From: a virus
Direction: 5' to 3' (one strand)
Virus record (IMG/VR): IMGVR_UViG_3300048687_000113
Location: 1 to 64,000 of that record
Length of the DNA: 64,000 nt
The notes beneath the pieces are model-generated. The model worked only from the letters and a program-made list of their open reading frames with translations. It did not search any database and was not told where the DNA came from. Made by a program: the position numbers and the translations under genes. Positions 31,188-39,305 of the stretch are shown piece by piece. Every line of letters starts with the position of its first letter. Positions within the stretch are counted from its first letter, which is position 1.

Positions 31188-31657
31188 GAGGCTGTCACCG
31201 AAGCGGGCGCGGCGGTGTCGAAGCCGCCGAACACCAACTTCGCCATCTCGCTGAGCAGGTCGTCGTGAATGTGCTGCCCGAGGTCCATTTCGTGGCTGGC
31301 CTGTGCGTCGTCGTAGGCGCGCTGGTCCTTCGCGTCGCCGTCCTCGTTGAGCAGCTCGTCCCGCTGCTGCTCCCACTCGTCGTCGGTGTCGAGAGCGGAG
31401 GCCAGGGCGGGAAGAATCGGCTTGCCGGGGACCCGCTCGAAGCTGGTGGAGCCGACCGGATACCGGAGGAACTCGCTCTCACCGTGGCGGTAGAGGAATG
31501 CGATGCCGTCCTCGATCTTCACCAGGAGACCGGTGGCCCCCTTCGCGTTGGAGAAGACATTGATCATGGCGCCGGCGAGCGCCTGGCGCTCCTCCTTGCT
31601 CAGGTCCACCAGGCAGCCGCTCGTGGGCGGCAGCGTGCGCTCTTGAGTCTCGGACAT
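31184..31657 (-). CDS. Hypothetical protein, paralogue of the upstream gene product
   Basis: 157 residues. ATGLLVKIEDGIAFLYRHGE, FLRYPVGSTSFERVPGKPIL and PALASALDTDDEWEQQRDEL align with TGLLIRVDGKYAEIYQPRLR, FRISAVTFIRHLDKTPRPAL and AAAVAYERQWQDTDRA of the next gene. The two probably arose by tandem duplication. Function unknown. Confidence 0.7.
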   Translation of the reverse strand: MSETQERTLPPTSGCLVDLSKEERQALAGAMINVFSNAKGATGLLVKIEDGIAFLYRHGESEFLRYPVGSTSFERVPGKPILPALASALDTDDEWEQQRDELLNEDGDAKDQRAYDDAQASHEMDLGQHIHDDLLSEMAKLVFGGFDTAAPASVTAS

Positions 31658-31659
31658 GG

Positions 31660-32118
31660 TTACTCTCCTTCGTAGTGCGGGTGCAGGTCGCACACCGGAA
31701 TGTCGTTCAGCTCCTGCATGAGGGCCTGGTGGATGTCGATCAGGCCCACTTCCCATTCGCCGCGCCGACGGTCCCAGTTGTCCTGGTCGCTGATCGGGGC
31801 CTCGCTGTCGCCGCCGCGCAGGGCCCGGTCGGTGTCCTGCCACTGCCGCTCGTAGGCCACCGCTGCGGCGAGCGCGGGCCGGGGCGTCTTGTCGAGGTGC
31901 CGTATGAAGGTCACGGCACTGATGCGGAAGCGCTCGGTACCGCGAAGTCGCGGCTGGTAGATCTCGGCGTACTTGCCGTCGACCCGGATCAGAAGTCCGG
32001 TGTAGCCGTATGTGCCTTGAAGCACCTGGATGTGGTGGCCGACGAACGCGGCCAGCTTCTTCGGTCCGATGCCGCGCATGTGGTCCAGGCGGGGCTTCTG
32101 GTCGACCACGGAGGCCAT
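31660..32118 (-). CDS. Hypothetical protein, paralogue of the downstream gene product
   Basis: 152 residues, ATG with AAGGTGA upstream. The N-terminal MRGIGPKKLAAFVGHHIQVL contains a GIGPKKLAAF stretch like a helix-hairpin-helix turn. The rest parallels the product of 31184-31657 (GLLIRVDG...FIRHL.K.PRPAL). Both end with acidic helices; this one ends CDLHPHYEGE. Confidence 0.7.
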   Translation of the reverse strand: MASVVDQKPRLDHMRGIGPKKLAAFVGHHIQVLQGTYGYTGLLIRVDGKYAEIYQPRLRGTERFRISAVTFIRHLDKTPRPALAAAVAYERQWQDTDRALRGGDSEAPISDQDNWDRRRGEWEVGLIDIHQALMQELNDIPVCDLHPHYEGE

Positions 32119-32212
32119 GGGGTCACCTTCTATATCGAGGGATGATGCGATTACGTCCGGCAATGACCGCGCGCGCCCCCGAAGGGGCTCCACGGACGCG
32201 GCCGGGTCGGTG

Positions 32213-32710
32213 TCAGTGCGGGAGGTTGTTGTAGAAGTTGCGCAGGGCCTGCCACTTCTCGCGGGGCAGCTCACTGGCGCGGGCCGTGTACCACTCGCCG
32301 TGTGGTCCGCCAGGCATACAACCCAACCTGCGCTCGATGATCTTTCCGGCGTCCGTGAAGTGGATGAAGGCGCTGCCGTAGTGGTCCTGCTGGGTGCGGC
32401 GCGGCACGAGCAGACCGACGATGCGGGGCGCTCCTGCCCACCAGTTGCCGTGATAGGTAGCGACCATCCGGACGCGGGAGATGTTGCGCAGAGAACTGTT
32501 GCGCAGGAGCTTGCACTTGAACTCGTCCTGGGGCGTCTGCTGCGGGCGGCCGTTCTCCACGTGCGGGGCGCACTCACCGCACGGCTTGTCGGATTCATCG
32601 GCGCCGGGTGTCTCGTGGTCGACGCCGTCGGGGTACTCCTCCGGGTCGGCCTCGATGACGTACTCGCGGCACCTGGGGCACTTCAGGTTGCCCTCGTTGA
32701 CCATGACCAT
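32213..32710 (-). CDS. Hypothetical zinc-ribbon protein
   Basis: 165 residues. CPRCREYVIEADPEEY and a later CGEC give a four-cysteine site (residues ~11-46). The C-terminal domain has VRMVATYHGNWWAGAPRIVG and HYGSAFIHFTDAGKIIERRL. Start ATG at 32710 with GAGGAA upstream. Its leader carries a long G/C hairpin (32744-32793) and operator copy 3. Confidence 0.65.
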   Translation of the reverse strand: MVMVNEGNLKCPRCREYVIEADPEEYPDGVDHETPGADESDKPCGECAPHVENGRPQQTPQDEFKCKLLRNSSLRNISRVRMVATYHGNWWAGAPRIVGLLVPRRTQQDHYGSAFIHFTDAGKIIERRLGCMPGGPHGEWYTARASELPREKWQALRNFYNNLPH

Positions 32711-32743
32711 CTGACGTTCCTCTCGGGGGTGTTGGAGACGTGG

Positions 32744-32793
32744 AAGGGCCCGCTCGCCGACACGTCTGTGCCGTGACCAACGAGCGGGCCCGA
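32744..32793. terminator. Leader hairpin (possible attenuator)
   Basis: Eleven perfect pairs, GGGCCCGCTCG with CGAGCGGGCCC, loop of 24. It lies between operator copy 3 and the gene start at 32710 and has no good U-tract, so attenuation or mRNA protection is as likely as termination. Confidence 0.55.
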
Positions 32794-32801
32794 ATTGAGA
32801 T

Positions 32802-32821
32802 CCTCACTCGTTCGAGTGAGG
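32802..32821. promoter_or_regulatory. 16-bp palindromic operator, copy 3 (extended)
   Basis: CCTCACTC and GAGTGAGG arms around GTTC: the longest and most symmetric copy. It is 94 bp upstream of the gene starting at 32710; a GTTATTGCC sequence adjoins it on the minus strand. Confidence 0.65.
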
Positions 32822-32856
32822 CAATAACAGTTCCTTGGTAATGGGGCTGACATGAA

Positions 32857-32880
32857 AAAGCGGCCCCTTTGTGTGGGCCG
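32857..32880 (-). terminator. Rho-independent terminator
   Basis: Minus strand GCGGCCC, loop, GGGCCGC, then TTTTT, 26 bp after the stop of the gene at 32906. Confidence 0.8.
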
Positions 32881-32905
32881 CTCGTGTTGTGGTGGCGTCC
32901 GGGCG

Positions 32906-33631
32906 TCAGTAGTGCTCGTAGTGGCTTCGGACCAGGAAGAGGAAGTCGACCGAGAGGGTGTTTCGGGCGGTTCCGAGAATCTCGCCGTTGGCGCGGTCGA
33001 TGATGATCTCGTAGCCCGGCTTGGCTGACGATGCCAACACAAAGCGGGTCCCGTCGCGTTCGGTGTAGACGCAGGGGGCGTCTTGCGGGCAGTTACAGAT
33101 CGGCACCACGTCCAGGAGCTGGATCTCGGCCGCCGTGGTGGGGACGAACGAGCGGTGCACGAGCATCTGGCGCAGCATCTCGTCACGCTCGTGCTGGTCG
33201 CCGGGGCGTTTACGGTCGGCGTCGTAGATGGCGCAGTTGACGGTGCGCTCTGAGTCGGGCTCGCCCTTGACCGCGAACGTGACGCGGTAGCGGGTGCGGC
33301 CGTCGCCGGGTTCCGGCTTTTCGTGCTCCGCTGGTGCGTCACTGTCAGCGGGGGCCTCCGGCTCTGCCTGATGCTCCTCGAAGTGAAAGGTGTAGGAGTA
33401 GGCGACCTTCTCGCGGTCGGCGTCCAGGAAGTGCAGGGTGTCGCCCTCGATGCGGACCGCCAGTGCTTTCGGCCAGTCGGTCCACCACACGCCGTCCTGT
33501 GAGCGGGTGGCCAGCTTCTTCGTCTGCACCTTCTCCACCGTGCGCTCACCGGAAAGGTGCGGGTGCACGTTGTTGGTCACGCTCACGCGCTGGCCGGTCT
33601 TGATACGTCGCTTGAATGCAGCGAGGCTCAT
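32906..33631 (-). CDS. Hypothetical protein
   Basis: 241 residues, ATG with GAGGAGGAA upstream. Starts with a basic RNA/DNA-binding-like segment (AAFKRRIKTGQRVSVTNNVH), then a beta domain, an acidic linker (EAPADSDAPAEHEKPEPGDG), and a C-terminal part with CNCPQDAPCVYTERDGTRFV. No named family. Confidence 0.65.
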   Translation of the reverse strand: MSLAAFKRRIKTGQRVSVTNNVHPHLSGERTVEKVQTKKLATRSQDGVWWTDWPKALAVRIEGDTLHFLDADREKVAYSYTFHFEEHQAEPEAPADSDAPAEHEKPEPGDGRTRYRVTFAVKGEPDSERTVNCAIYDADRKRPGDQHERDEMLRQMLVHRSFVPTTAAEIQLLDVVPICNCPQDAPCVYTERDGTRFVLASSAKPGYEIIIDRANGEILGTARNTLSVDFLFLVRSHYEHY

Positions 33632-33930
33632 TCCGATTCCTCCTCGATCTCTTTCAGTGATTCGGGCCCCTGGTGGGATTCGTTGGGGCCGGCAACGTCG
33701 GACCAGTGACCGTCCCAGCGCACGTGCAGCGGCCAGGGACACGCGGACGCGGCTCGGGGAAAGCCACACTTCGCGTGCCCGCACTCCCGGCCTGGACCGC
33801 CCTCGCCGACCTGCTGCTGCCACTTGTGCCGCTTGCACAGGCACACCACGACCGTGCCTATCCAGGTGCCCCAGTCGGTTTCGACGTGTGTGACGCGGGT
33901 GCCGGGGACGAGCCGAAGCGCGGTCTTCAC
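33628..33930 (-). CDS. Hypothetical zinc-binding protein
   Basis: 100 residues from GTG overlapping the upstream stop. SH3-like start LVPGTRVTHVETDWGTWIGT, then CLCKRHKW and ECGHAKCGF, which can bind one zinc. The C-terminus is acidic. Coupled to both neighbours by four-base overlaps. Confidence 0.6.
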   Translation of the reverse strand: MKTALRLVPGTRVTHVETDWGTWIGTVVVCLCKRHKWQQQVGEGGPGRECGHAKCGFPRAASACPWPLHVRWDGHWSDVAGPNESHQGPESLKEIEEESE

Positions 33931-34388
33931 GACTTGGTCGTGATCGTGAGGCTGTACGTGGTCTCTTCGGCCTCCAGGGTGCCGGAGCCTCCGGGGGCGC
34001 AGGCCACGCTCTCCGCGATGCCGGCATAGGCCGCGTCCTCGGTCTCCGCGCGGACCTCGACCGTCACGTGCACCCAGGAGTCCTTGGGTGCGTACCAGTC
34101 CTGGCACCGGTCGGTGATGCTGGGCGGCTCGAACCAGAACAGCGCCGACGCGGCGCCCTCCTTGGACTGGAACTCGGGCATGGCGATCTGCTGGCGGGCC
34201 GGGTCCGTGGTCCAGTCGGCAACCCAGCCGGCACCGGAGGTTTCGTAGACGTGGCCGAGGAGCTGGTCACTGGTCCAGTGCGCGACGCGGGCGTGCACGG
34301 CGTAGTGCTCCCGGCCCGGCTCGGTCTCCGTGAAGATGAAGTGGGGCTGGATGGAACCGCCGACGGGCGGCAGCGACTTGATGGGCAT
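33927..34388 (-). CDS. Hypothetical beta-rich protein
   Basis: 153 residues. HFIFTETEPGREHYAVHARV, HVYETSGAGWVADWTTDPAR, VHVTVEVRAETEDAAYAGIA and YSLTITTKS give a largely beta protein. No motif recognised. Confidence 0.65.
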   Translation of the reverse strand: MPIKSLPPVGGSIQPHFIFTETEPGREHYAVHARVAHWTSDQLLGHVYETSGAGWVADWTTDPARQQIAMPEFQSKEGAASALFWFEPPSITDRCQDWYAPKDSWVHVTVEVRAETEDAAYAGIAESVACAPGGSGTLEAEETTYSLTITTKS

Positions 34389-34394
34389 GGGTGT

Positions 34395-34646
34395 CTACTC
34401 CGTTCTGCCGGTCTCGACCGGCTTGTTGTAGCGGTGGAGGAACTGGGCGGCCCAGGTGCGGGAGGCGAAGCCGGGAACGCCGCCTCCGCTGCCCGGGTGA
34501 TCGCCGGGGAATTCGGCGACCCAATGGCACACGCCGTCGGGGTCCTGCCACACGACGCCGTACTCCGTGCTCGGTTCAGTGCGGTCGATGACGCGGTCCC
34601 CGAGCGAGCCGGTGTTTCTCGTGAAGGCGAAGGGAAGCTCGGGCAC
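34395..34646 (-). CDS. Small hypothetical protein
   Basis: 83 residues from GTG two bases after the previous stop. YGVVWQDPDGVCHWVAEFPG and ASRTWAAQFLHRYNKPVETG. It resembles a minimal WXW-rich fold; family unknown. Confidence 0.6.
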   Translation of the reverse strand: MPELPFAFTRNTGSLGDRVIDRTEPSTEYGVVWQDPDGVCHWVAEFPGDHPGSGGGVPGFASRTWAAQFLHRYNKPVETGRTE

Positions 34647-34648
34647 GG

Positions 34649-35704
34649 TTACTCCCCGCTCGGGTACTGACGGGAGGAGAACTGGACCGTGGCCAGGGCG
34701 CCCCACTCGTCGATGACGGCGGCGAGCAGGTCATCGAACTCGATGCCTTCCGCCACGGTGAGACGGCCCATCTCACTTCCCTCGGCCGAGTACAGAACTG
34801 CCTCGGTCGCCTCCCGGTGCCAGATCGCGAACGGCATGCTGCCGCTGTCGTTGACTCGGTGGACGAAGTGGAAGACGAGCTGGCGGAAGTCCTCGCGGTA
34901 TGCCAGGTCGATGAGTGCCGGAATCCAGCACTCGTGCTCGCGGAAGTCGGCGACGCGGGCAAGTCGCTTGCAGTCCACGCACCGGAACAGGAATGCGCCG
35001 TGCGGGTTGTTGTTGTATCCGCGTCCGGTGTTGGCGAGCCGGTGTCCGGACTCGCGAAGGAACCGGTTGCGTGTCGGAATCTGCGCCTCGTGGTCGGGCT
35101 TGTCGGCGGCCCGGTAGGTGGCCAGGATCTGATGCAGCCCGTCCGCGCCGAAGAGCCGCTCCATTAGGCTCCAGACCGGTGCTCTCTCCCCGTCACGGTC
35201 GAGGTCGGCGAGGACCGTCGACCACACCTTCCATTCGAGGAGCTTGTCGCCCGTGAGCGGGTAGTGCGGGTGGTCGTCGGGCTTGTTGACCCCGGCCGCC
35301 AGGTCGTCGCCCACATGCAGCCTGATGACGGTCTGCCGGTCGACGTCGTTGAGTGCGAACAGCTCGACCTCGAAGAGCTGCTTCACCACGCGCCGGCCGG
35401 TTTCCTCGTCATCCACGTGCGTGGCCCCGGCGTACCGGCCGAGGTGCAGGATCTGGTGGGTGCGGCGGATCTCGTTGAGGACGTCGATCATGGAGTAGCC
35501 CCCGGTTTCAGAGTCGTGCACTTCCGCGCAGAGTTCGCAGATGTACCCGCCCGGCACCCGGTACTTCCGGGTGTTGGGAACGGGGCCGTGACCGTTGCCG
35601 AATGCGCTCGGGCATTCGGCGTTGGCACAGTAGAAATGGCTCTGCGCTTCGGGCTCGGGGCCGCCGTCCGGCCACTCAGGACCGACGTAGACGCTGCGCG
35701 TCAT
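34649..35704 (-). CDS. Large hypothetical protein with N-terminal zinc site
   Basis: 351 residues. FYCANAECPSAFGNG with CELCAEVHD forms a Cys4 site near residues 26-62. Further on are VVKQLFEVELFALNDVDRQT, a FLFRCVDCKRLARVADFREH second Cys/His cluster and an acidic C-terminal part. Among the largest proteins of the leftward block; no enzymatic motif seen. Confidence 0.7.
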   Translation of the reverse strand: MTRSVYVGPEWPDGGPEPEAQSHFYCANAECPSAFGNGHGPVPNTRKYRVPGGYICELCAEVHDSETGGYSMIDVLNEIRRTHQILHLGRYAGATHVDDEETGRRVVKQLFEVELFALNDVDRQTVIRLHVGDDLAAGVNKPDDHPHYPLTGDKLLEWKVWSTVLADLDRDGERAPVWSLMERLFGADGLHQILATYRAADKPDHEAQIPTRNRFLRESGHRLANTGRGYNNNPHGAFLFRCVDCKRLARVADFREHECWIPALIDLAYREDFRQLVFHFVHRVNDSGSMPFAIWHREATEAVLYSAEGSEMGRLTVAEGIEFDDLLAAVIDEWGALATVQFSSRQYPSGE

Positions 35705-36318
35705 GCCGTCTCTCCGGCGAGCCAGTAGGTGTTGTAGCCGTACTCGAACCGGACCGGGCCGCTTGCCTCCCGGACCAGCTCGACCGCGCCGTGCCGGTCG
35801 ACGGTGATGCCACGGGTCAGATGCTGCTTGGCGCCCATCTCGGTGCTGCGCAGGAAGTGCAGCAAGTAGTACTTCGCCTGGTGGAACGGGAGCGGGGTGG
35901 TGTGGCTGCCGACAGGTGCACGGTGGCCGGCGTCGCTCTCCTGCCAGCCGGCCGCGAGCTTCGGGGCGCCGGCCACTTCGGGCCCGGCCCAGTGCCGGTC
36001 GATCGCTTCGCCCACGCGCTGCTCGAAGATCCGGTCCCACACGTACGTCTCGTAGGACATCTCCACGTACTTCTTCAGCGCTTCGTCGGCGTTGTCCGTG
36101 CCCTTGGGCCCCTCGAACCGCGTGCCGTGAGCCCACTCGCCGTCGCGGAATCCGTCGTCCACGGTCTTGCCGTTGTACATGCGCCCGACGTACCAGTTGT
36201 CGACGCCGTCTCGGCCCTCCCGGACTCCCAGGAACTGGCCGTAGAAGCGGTCGTCGTAGTGCTTTTGCCGGGCCTGATGGACGATCTCCCAGCCTTCTAC
36301 TCCGACCTTCTCGTTCAT
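35701..36318 (-). CDS. Hypothetical protein
   Basis: 205 residues. Tyr/Trp-rich: WEIVHQARQKHYDDRFYGQF, DNWYVGRMYNGKTVDDGFRD, SYETYVWDRIFEQRVGEAID. Alternates helix and strand. ATG overlaps the upstream stop. Not recognised. Confidence 0.65.
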   Translation of the reverse strand: MNEKVGVEGWEIVHQARQKHYDDRFYGQFLGVREGRDGVDNWYVGRMYNGKTVDDGFRDGEWAHGTRFEGPKGTDNADEALKKYVEMSYETYVWDRIFEQRVGEAIDRHWAGPEVAGAPKLAAGWQESDAGHRAPVGSHTTPLPFHQAKYYLLHFLRSTEMGAKQHLTRGITVDRHGAVELVREASGPVRFEYGYNTYWLAGETA

Positions 36319-36881
36319 GCCTCCTCCTTACTGACCGACTGGTCGGTCTGCTGACGTGGTGTGTATGGCTTCAACTCGTGCAGAGGCAGCCGCTTGGGGT
36401 TGCAGGGCGTGCCGCTCGGCGCGTAGTCGGTGCGCCGGCAGATTGCGTAGCCGGTGAGCGAGCCTTCCTCGGAGTAGCCATCGGAGTCCGCCTCCAGGCT
36501 CTCCACCCGGTAGGGCCGGCTGCGGAAACTGACCACCGTGCCGACCAGGGCTCTGAACTCGGAGGCCCACAGGTCCGTGGCCACCCACCGCAGAGGGAAA
36601 TCGATGATCTGCTCGGGATGGCTGTAGCCCCCGATCGCGTCCGGCGGTCCGACCCGGTTGATCACTGAGTCGATGACTCGGTACGAGGAATTGCGGGGGT
36701 TTTTGCTGGTCAGTTGAATCTCCAGCATTTCCGCCTGGCCCGCGCGGATTTCTGCTGCGTCCTTGGGCTCCAGGTCATCGATCGGCATCCGGCCGTCGGT
36801 GTAGGCCCCGGTCGGCTTGCCCTGCTTGATGATGCGCAGCCCTAGCAACTCCGGCCGCTCCGGCAGGCGTTCGCGCCTCAT
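36315..36881 (-). CDS. Hypothetical protein
   Basis: 188 residues. ELLGLRIIKQGKPTGAYTDG, SYRVIDSVINRVGPPDAIGG and SEFRALVGTVVSFRSRPYRV point to an alpha/beta domain with a small beta barrel near the end. Overlaps both neighbours by four bases. Confidence 0.65.
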   Translation of the reverse strand: MRRERLPERPELLGLRIIKQGKPTGAYTDGRMPIDDLEPKDAAEIRAGQAEMLEIQLTSKNPRNSSYRVIDSVINRVGPPDAIGGYSHPEQIIDFPLRWVATDLWASEFRALVGTVVSFRSRPYRVESLEADSDGYSEEGSLTGYAICRRTDYAPSGTPCNPKRLPLHELKPYTPRQQTDQSVSKEEA

Positions 36882-37696
36882 GCGGCCACCGCCTGCTGCT
36901 GCGCGGCCTTCCACTGCTCGTACAGGGCGGCGGCGGGGGCGGGTACGAGCCAGGCGAACAGGTCGGCCCACTCCCGGTAGATCTCGCCCTCCGACTTCTG
37001 GTAGTACGAGTCGCTGGCCGGGTCGACGATCAGTTCCGGATTTGCGGTCAGCTTCTCGACCGTGTCCTGGCACATGCGCTCGGTGCACACGACCTCGTAG
37101 CCGAGGCGGGCCATCTGGTCGGAGCCGTCGCCGAAGCACTCGTCGCACACGCGCACGCGCTGCCCGCTGACCTTGTGGACGAGCATCACCCTGGCGCCCT
37201 TGTACGTGTAGCTGGCGCAGCGCAGGCAGTAGAAGTAGCCCTCCTTGTTCAGCGCGCCCCTGTGGACGTCCGACCACTCCCGGAAGACCTCGAAGTCGTC
37301 GTGGATAGCGGTGACTTCAGAGATCTTGGCCCGGTAGGCGTTCCAGTGCTCCAGCTCGATGTACGCGAAGGCAGGTCGGGTTGGCGTCCCCCGGTACCTT
37401 CCGCCGTTGGTCTTCTGGAAGTGGTCGATGCGCCCGTAGTGGTGCTCCAGGCGCCCGTCCTTCTGCTCGACCACGACGCGCACCATGTCGCCGACCCCGA
37501 ACGGCCGGCGGTGCGTGTCGACGGCCTGGCGCCACTTCTCCTCGCCGGCGGCCTCGAACCCGAATCCGGGCCCCAGGTCGTAAAAAGCGTCACGCATGAT
37601 CCCGGCGAGGTTGTACGCGTTGGGGTTTCGCCCCTCCTTTTCCAGCGTCGCGATAACCACCGCTCGCACAGCACGCTTGCTTCCGTATCCGTTCAT
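36878..37696 (-). CDS. Hypothetical protein with central zinc ribbon
   Basis: 272 residues, ATG with GGGAGGGG upstream. N-terminal helix (SKRAVRAVVIATLEKEGRNP) like a small DNA-binding start, an SH3-like VGDMVRVVVEQKDGRLEHHY, then YFYCLRCASYTYKG ... RVCDECFGDGSD (Cys4) and a C-terminal helical region. First gene after a 148-bp spacer, so it may begin a transcription unit. Confidence 0.65.
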   Translation of the reverse strand: MNGYGSKRAVRAVVIATLEKEGRNPNAYNLAGIMRDAFYDLGPGFGFEAAGEEKWRQAVDTHRRPFGVGDMVRVVVEQKDGRLEHHYGRIDHFQKTNGGRYRGTPTRPAFAYIELEHWNAYRAKISEVTAIHDDFEVFREWSDVHRGALNKEGYFYCLRCASYTYKGARVMLVHKVSGQRVRVCDECFGDGSDQMARLGYEVVCTERMCQDTVEKLTANPELIVDPASDSYYQKSEGEIYREWADLFAWLVPAPAAALYEQWKAAQQQAVAA

Positions 37697-37844
37697 GTTT
37701 CCCCTCCCTGATCCGCAATGAATGACGTGAGCGCCCAGCACGGGAATTTGTACCCGCCGATTACCGACTGGGGGAGAGCAGTAATCGCAATCATTTGACC
37801 GGGCCTGTTTCAACTAGCTTTGCCGTACTACTCCAGGCCGACGC
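37697..37844 (-). promoter_or_regulatory. Spacer likely holding a leftward promoter
   Basis: 148 bp between coding units, with markedly lower GC (AATTTGTACCC, AATCGCAATCATTTGACC). TTTGAC and AACTAG-type elements occur but no unambiguous promoter pair can be set. Confidence 0.35.
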
Positions 37845-38393
37845 TCACCACGCCTCACCGCCCTTGATGGCGTCGAGCTGGGCGGCGGCCAGGCCCGCAG
37901 ATTCACGACTCGGACCGAACCACTTCGCCCCCTGGTCCCACCGGCACACCCAGAACTGGCGCCAGCCCCGGTAGGCGAGCAGCCGGTACACCCTGCCGTC
38001 GTCGGCCGTGTACGTCTCCAGTGCACGGCTGTTGACGTAGTACTCGCGGTCGGGCGTGACGCCGGGCTTGTGGTCGTGGAAGCCGAACGGCGCGTTCGTG
38101 ATCCACGTGCCCTCGTGCGGCGGCTCGTCCTGTAGCCGGATCTCCCGCACCGCGTAGATGCGGTCGCTGGCCGTGGCGAAGCGCTGCTCGCCGTTGCTGA
38201 GCCGGAAGGCGTAGCGCGTGCCGCCGTATATGGAGGCCGAGCTGCTCGGGAGGATCGAGACGTCCCAGATGGGGATGAGTTCCCGGCCGGGCTCCATGTC
38301 GACGACCTCGCGCGGCACCCGCATGCCGGGCTTGATCTCGGCGGGGTGTACGGGCTCGATGAGTTCGGTCATGCCTCGAAGAGACCACTGCAT
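37845..38393 (-). CDS. Hypothetical protein
   Basis: 182 residues. A beta-rich protein with IPIWDVSILPSSSASIYGGT, FRLSNGEQRFATASDRIYAV and RVYRLLAYRGWRQFWVCRWD. Ends in a helix SAGLAAAQLDAIKGG. Function unknown. Confidence 0.65.
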   Translation of the reverse strand: MQWSLRGMTELIEPVHPAEIKPGMRVPREVVDMEPGRELIPIWDVSILPSSSASIYGGTRYAFRLSNGEQRFATASDRIYAVREIRLQDEPPHEGTWITNAPFGFHDHKPGVTPDREYYVNSRALETYTADDGRVYRLLAYRGWRQFWVCRWDQGAKWFGPSRESAGLAAAQLDAIKGGEAW

Positions 38394-38395
38394 GA

Positions 38396-38731
38396 TCAGC
38401 TCTCCCTGTTCTGTTCGATCGGCTCGGTTGCTGCGGCATCCGCGCGGGTCAGCGGGACGCCCATGCGCGCGGCTTCCTGCTCGGCCACGACCACCCCGGC
38501 GGCAAACTTGCCGCCCTGCCACGTGCGCGGGTTTAGGCGGTCCAGGAGCGTGTGCAGGTCGCCGGATGCCTCGGTCAGCGCGAAAGGCCAGGTGTACCCA
38601 ATGCCGATCACCTGTTCGCGCTCGATCACCAGCACGTCGCCGTCACGGATCTCGTCCCGGCACTGGACCGCGCCGTACGCCTCACCGGTGCTGTAGAAGG
38701 TCCACACCTGCGGCACACGCGTGTCGCTCAT
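38396..38731 (-). CDS. Hypothetical protein
   Basis: 111 residues. ATG in TGATG overlap. VQCRDEIRDGDVLVIEREQV and IGIGYTWPFALTEASGDLHT resemble a small beta barrel binding module followed by helices. Not identified. Confidence 0.65.
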   Translation of the reverse strand: MSDTRVPQVWTFYSTGEAYGAVQCRDEIRDGDVLVIEREQVIGIGYTWPFALTEASGDLHTLLDRLNPRTWQGGKFAAGVVVAEQEAARMGVPLTRADAAATEPIEQNRES

Positions 38732-39303
38732 CACTCAGCCCCCAACTTCCGGAACTTGCCCGTGCACTTCGGGCAGAGCAGGTCCCCGTCCCCGTCCTGG
38801 TCCAGTTCGTAGAGCCGGATGTACGGCCCCTGCGGGCCGTCGCCCTCGACGCAGAACTGCCACCTGTAGGTGTCTGCGGTCTCGTACAGGTGGCCCCCGT
38901 CGCACTCGATCCACGCGGAGCTGAAGCCCAGGAAGTCCTCCGGCTCCGGGGCCGTGATCTTGAAGAACTCCGGGTGCTCGACCCTGCGGGGCCCGCTCGT
39001 CGCGACGTAATGGTCCTCGCCGAGCTGGAACACCGTGTAGTGGAAGTCCTCGTCCAGCCACGAAACGGTGTTCTGAGTGTTCTCGGTCTTCAGAGCGCCC
39101 CAGTGGGGCCCTTCGACCGGTACGCCGCGCCGCTCCAGCCAGGACAGGAACTGCATCGGCCCGTACGGGAACTTGCCGTGGACCTCGTACCACTTCTCGA
39201 AAAGCTCATCGAGCCGCACACACGGCTCGGTCTTGTCGTCCATCCACGCCTCGGTTTCGCCGATCACGGCTTCCGAGTCGATAAATTTCAGGTCGATTCC
39301 CAT
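38731..39303 (-). CDS. Hypothetical protein
   Basis: 190 residues. Starts KFIDSEAVIGETEAWMDDKT; central WLDEDFHYTVFQLGEDHYVA and SSAWIECDGGHLYETADTYR; ends with LLCPKCTGKFRKLG, a CxxC pair. Unknown function. Confidence 0.65.
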   Translation of the reverse strand: MGIDLKFIDSEAVIGETEAWMDDKTEPCVRLDELFEKWYEVHGKFPYGPMQFLSWLERRGVPVEGPHWGALKTENTQNTVSWLDEDFHYTVFQLGEDHYVATSGPRRVEHPEFFKITAPEPEDFLGFSSAWIECDGGHLYETADTYRWQFCVEGDGPQGPYIRLYELDQDGDGDLLCPKCTGKFRKLGAE

Positions 39304-39305
39304 GG

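Noticed and set aside
36331-36346. Palindrome GACCGACTGGTCGGTC
   Set aside because: It lies in the coding end of a gene and encodes TDQSV; no reason to treat it as an operator.
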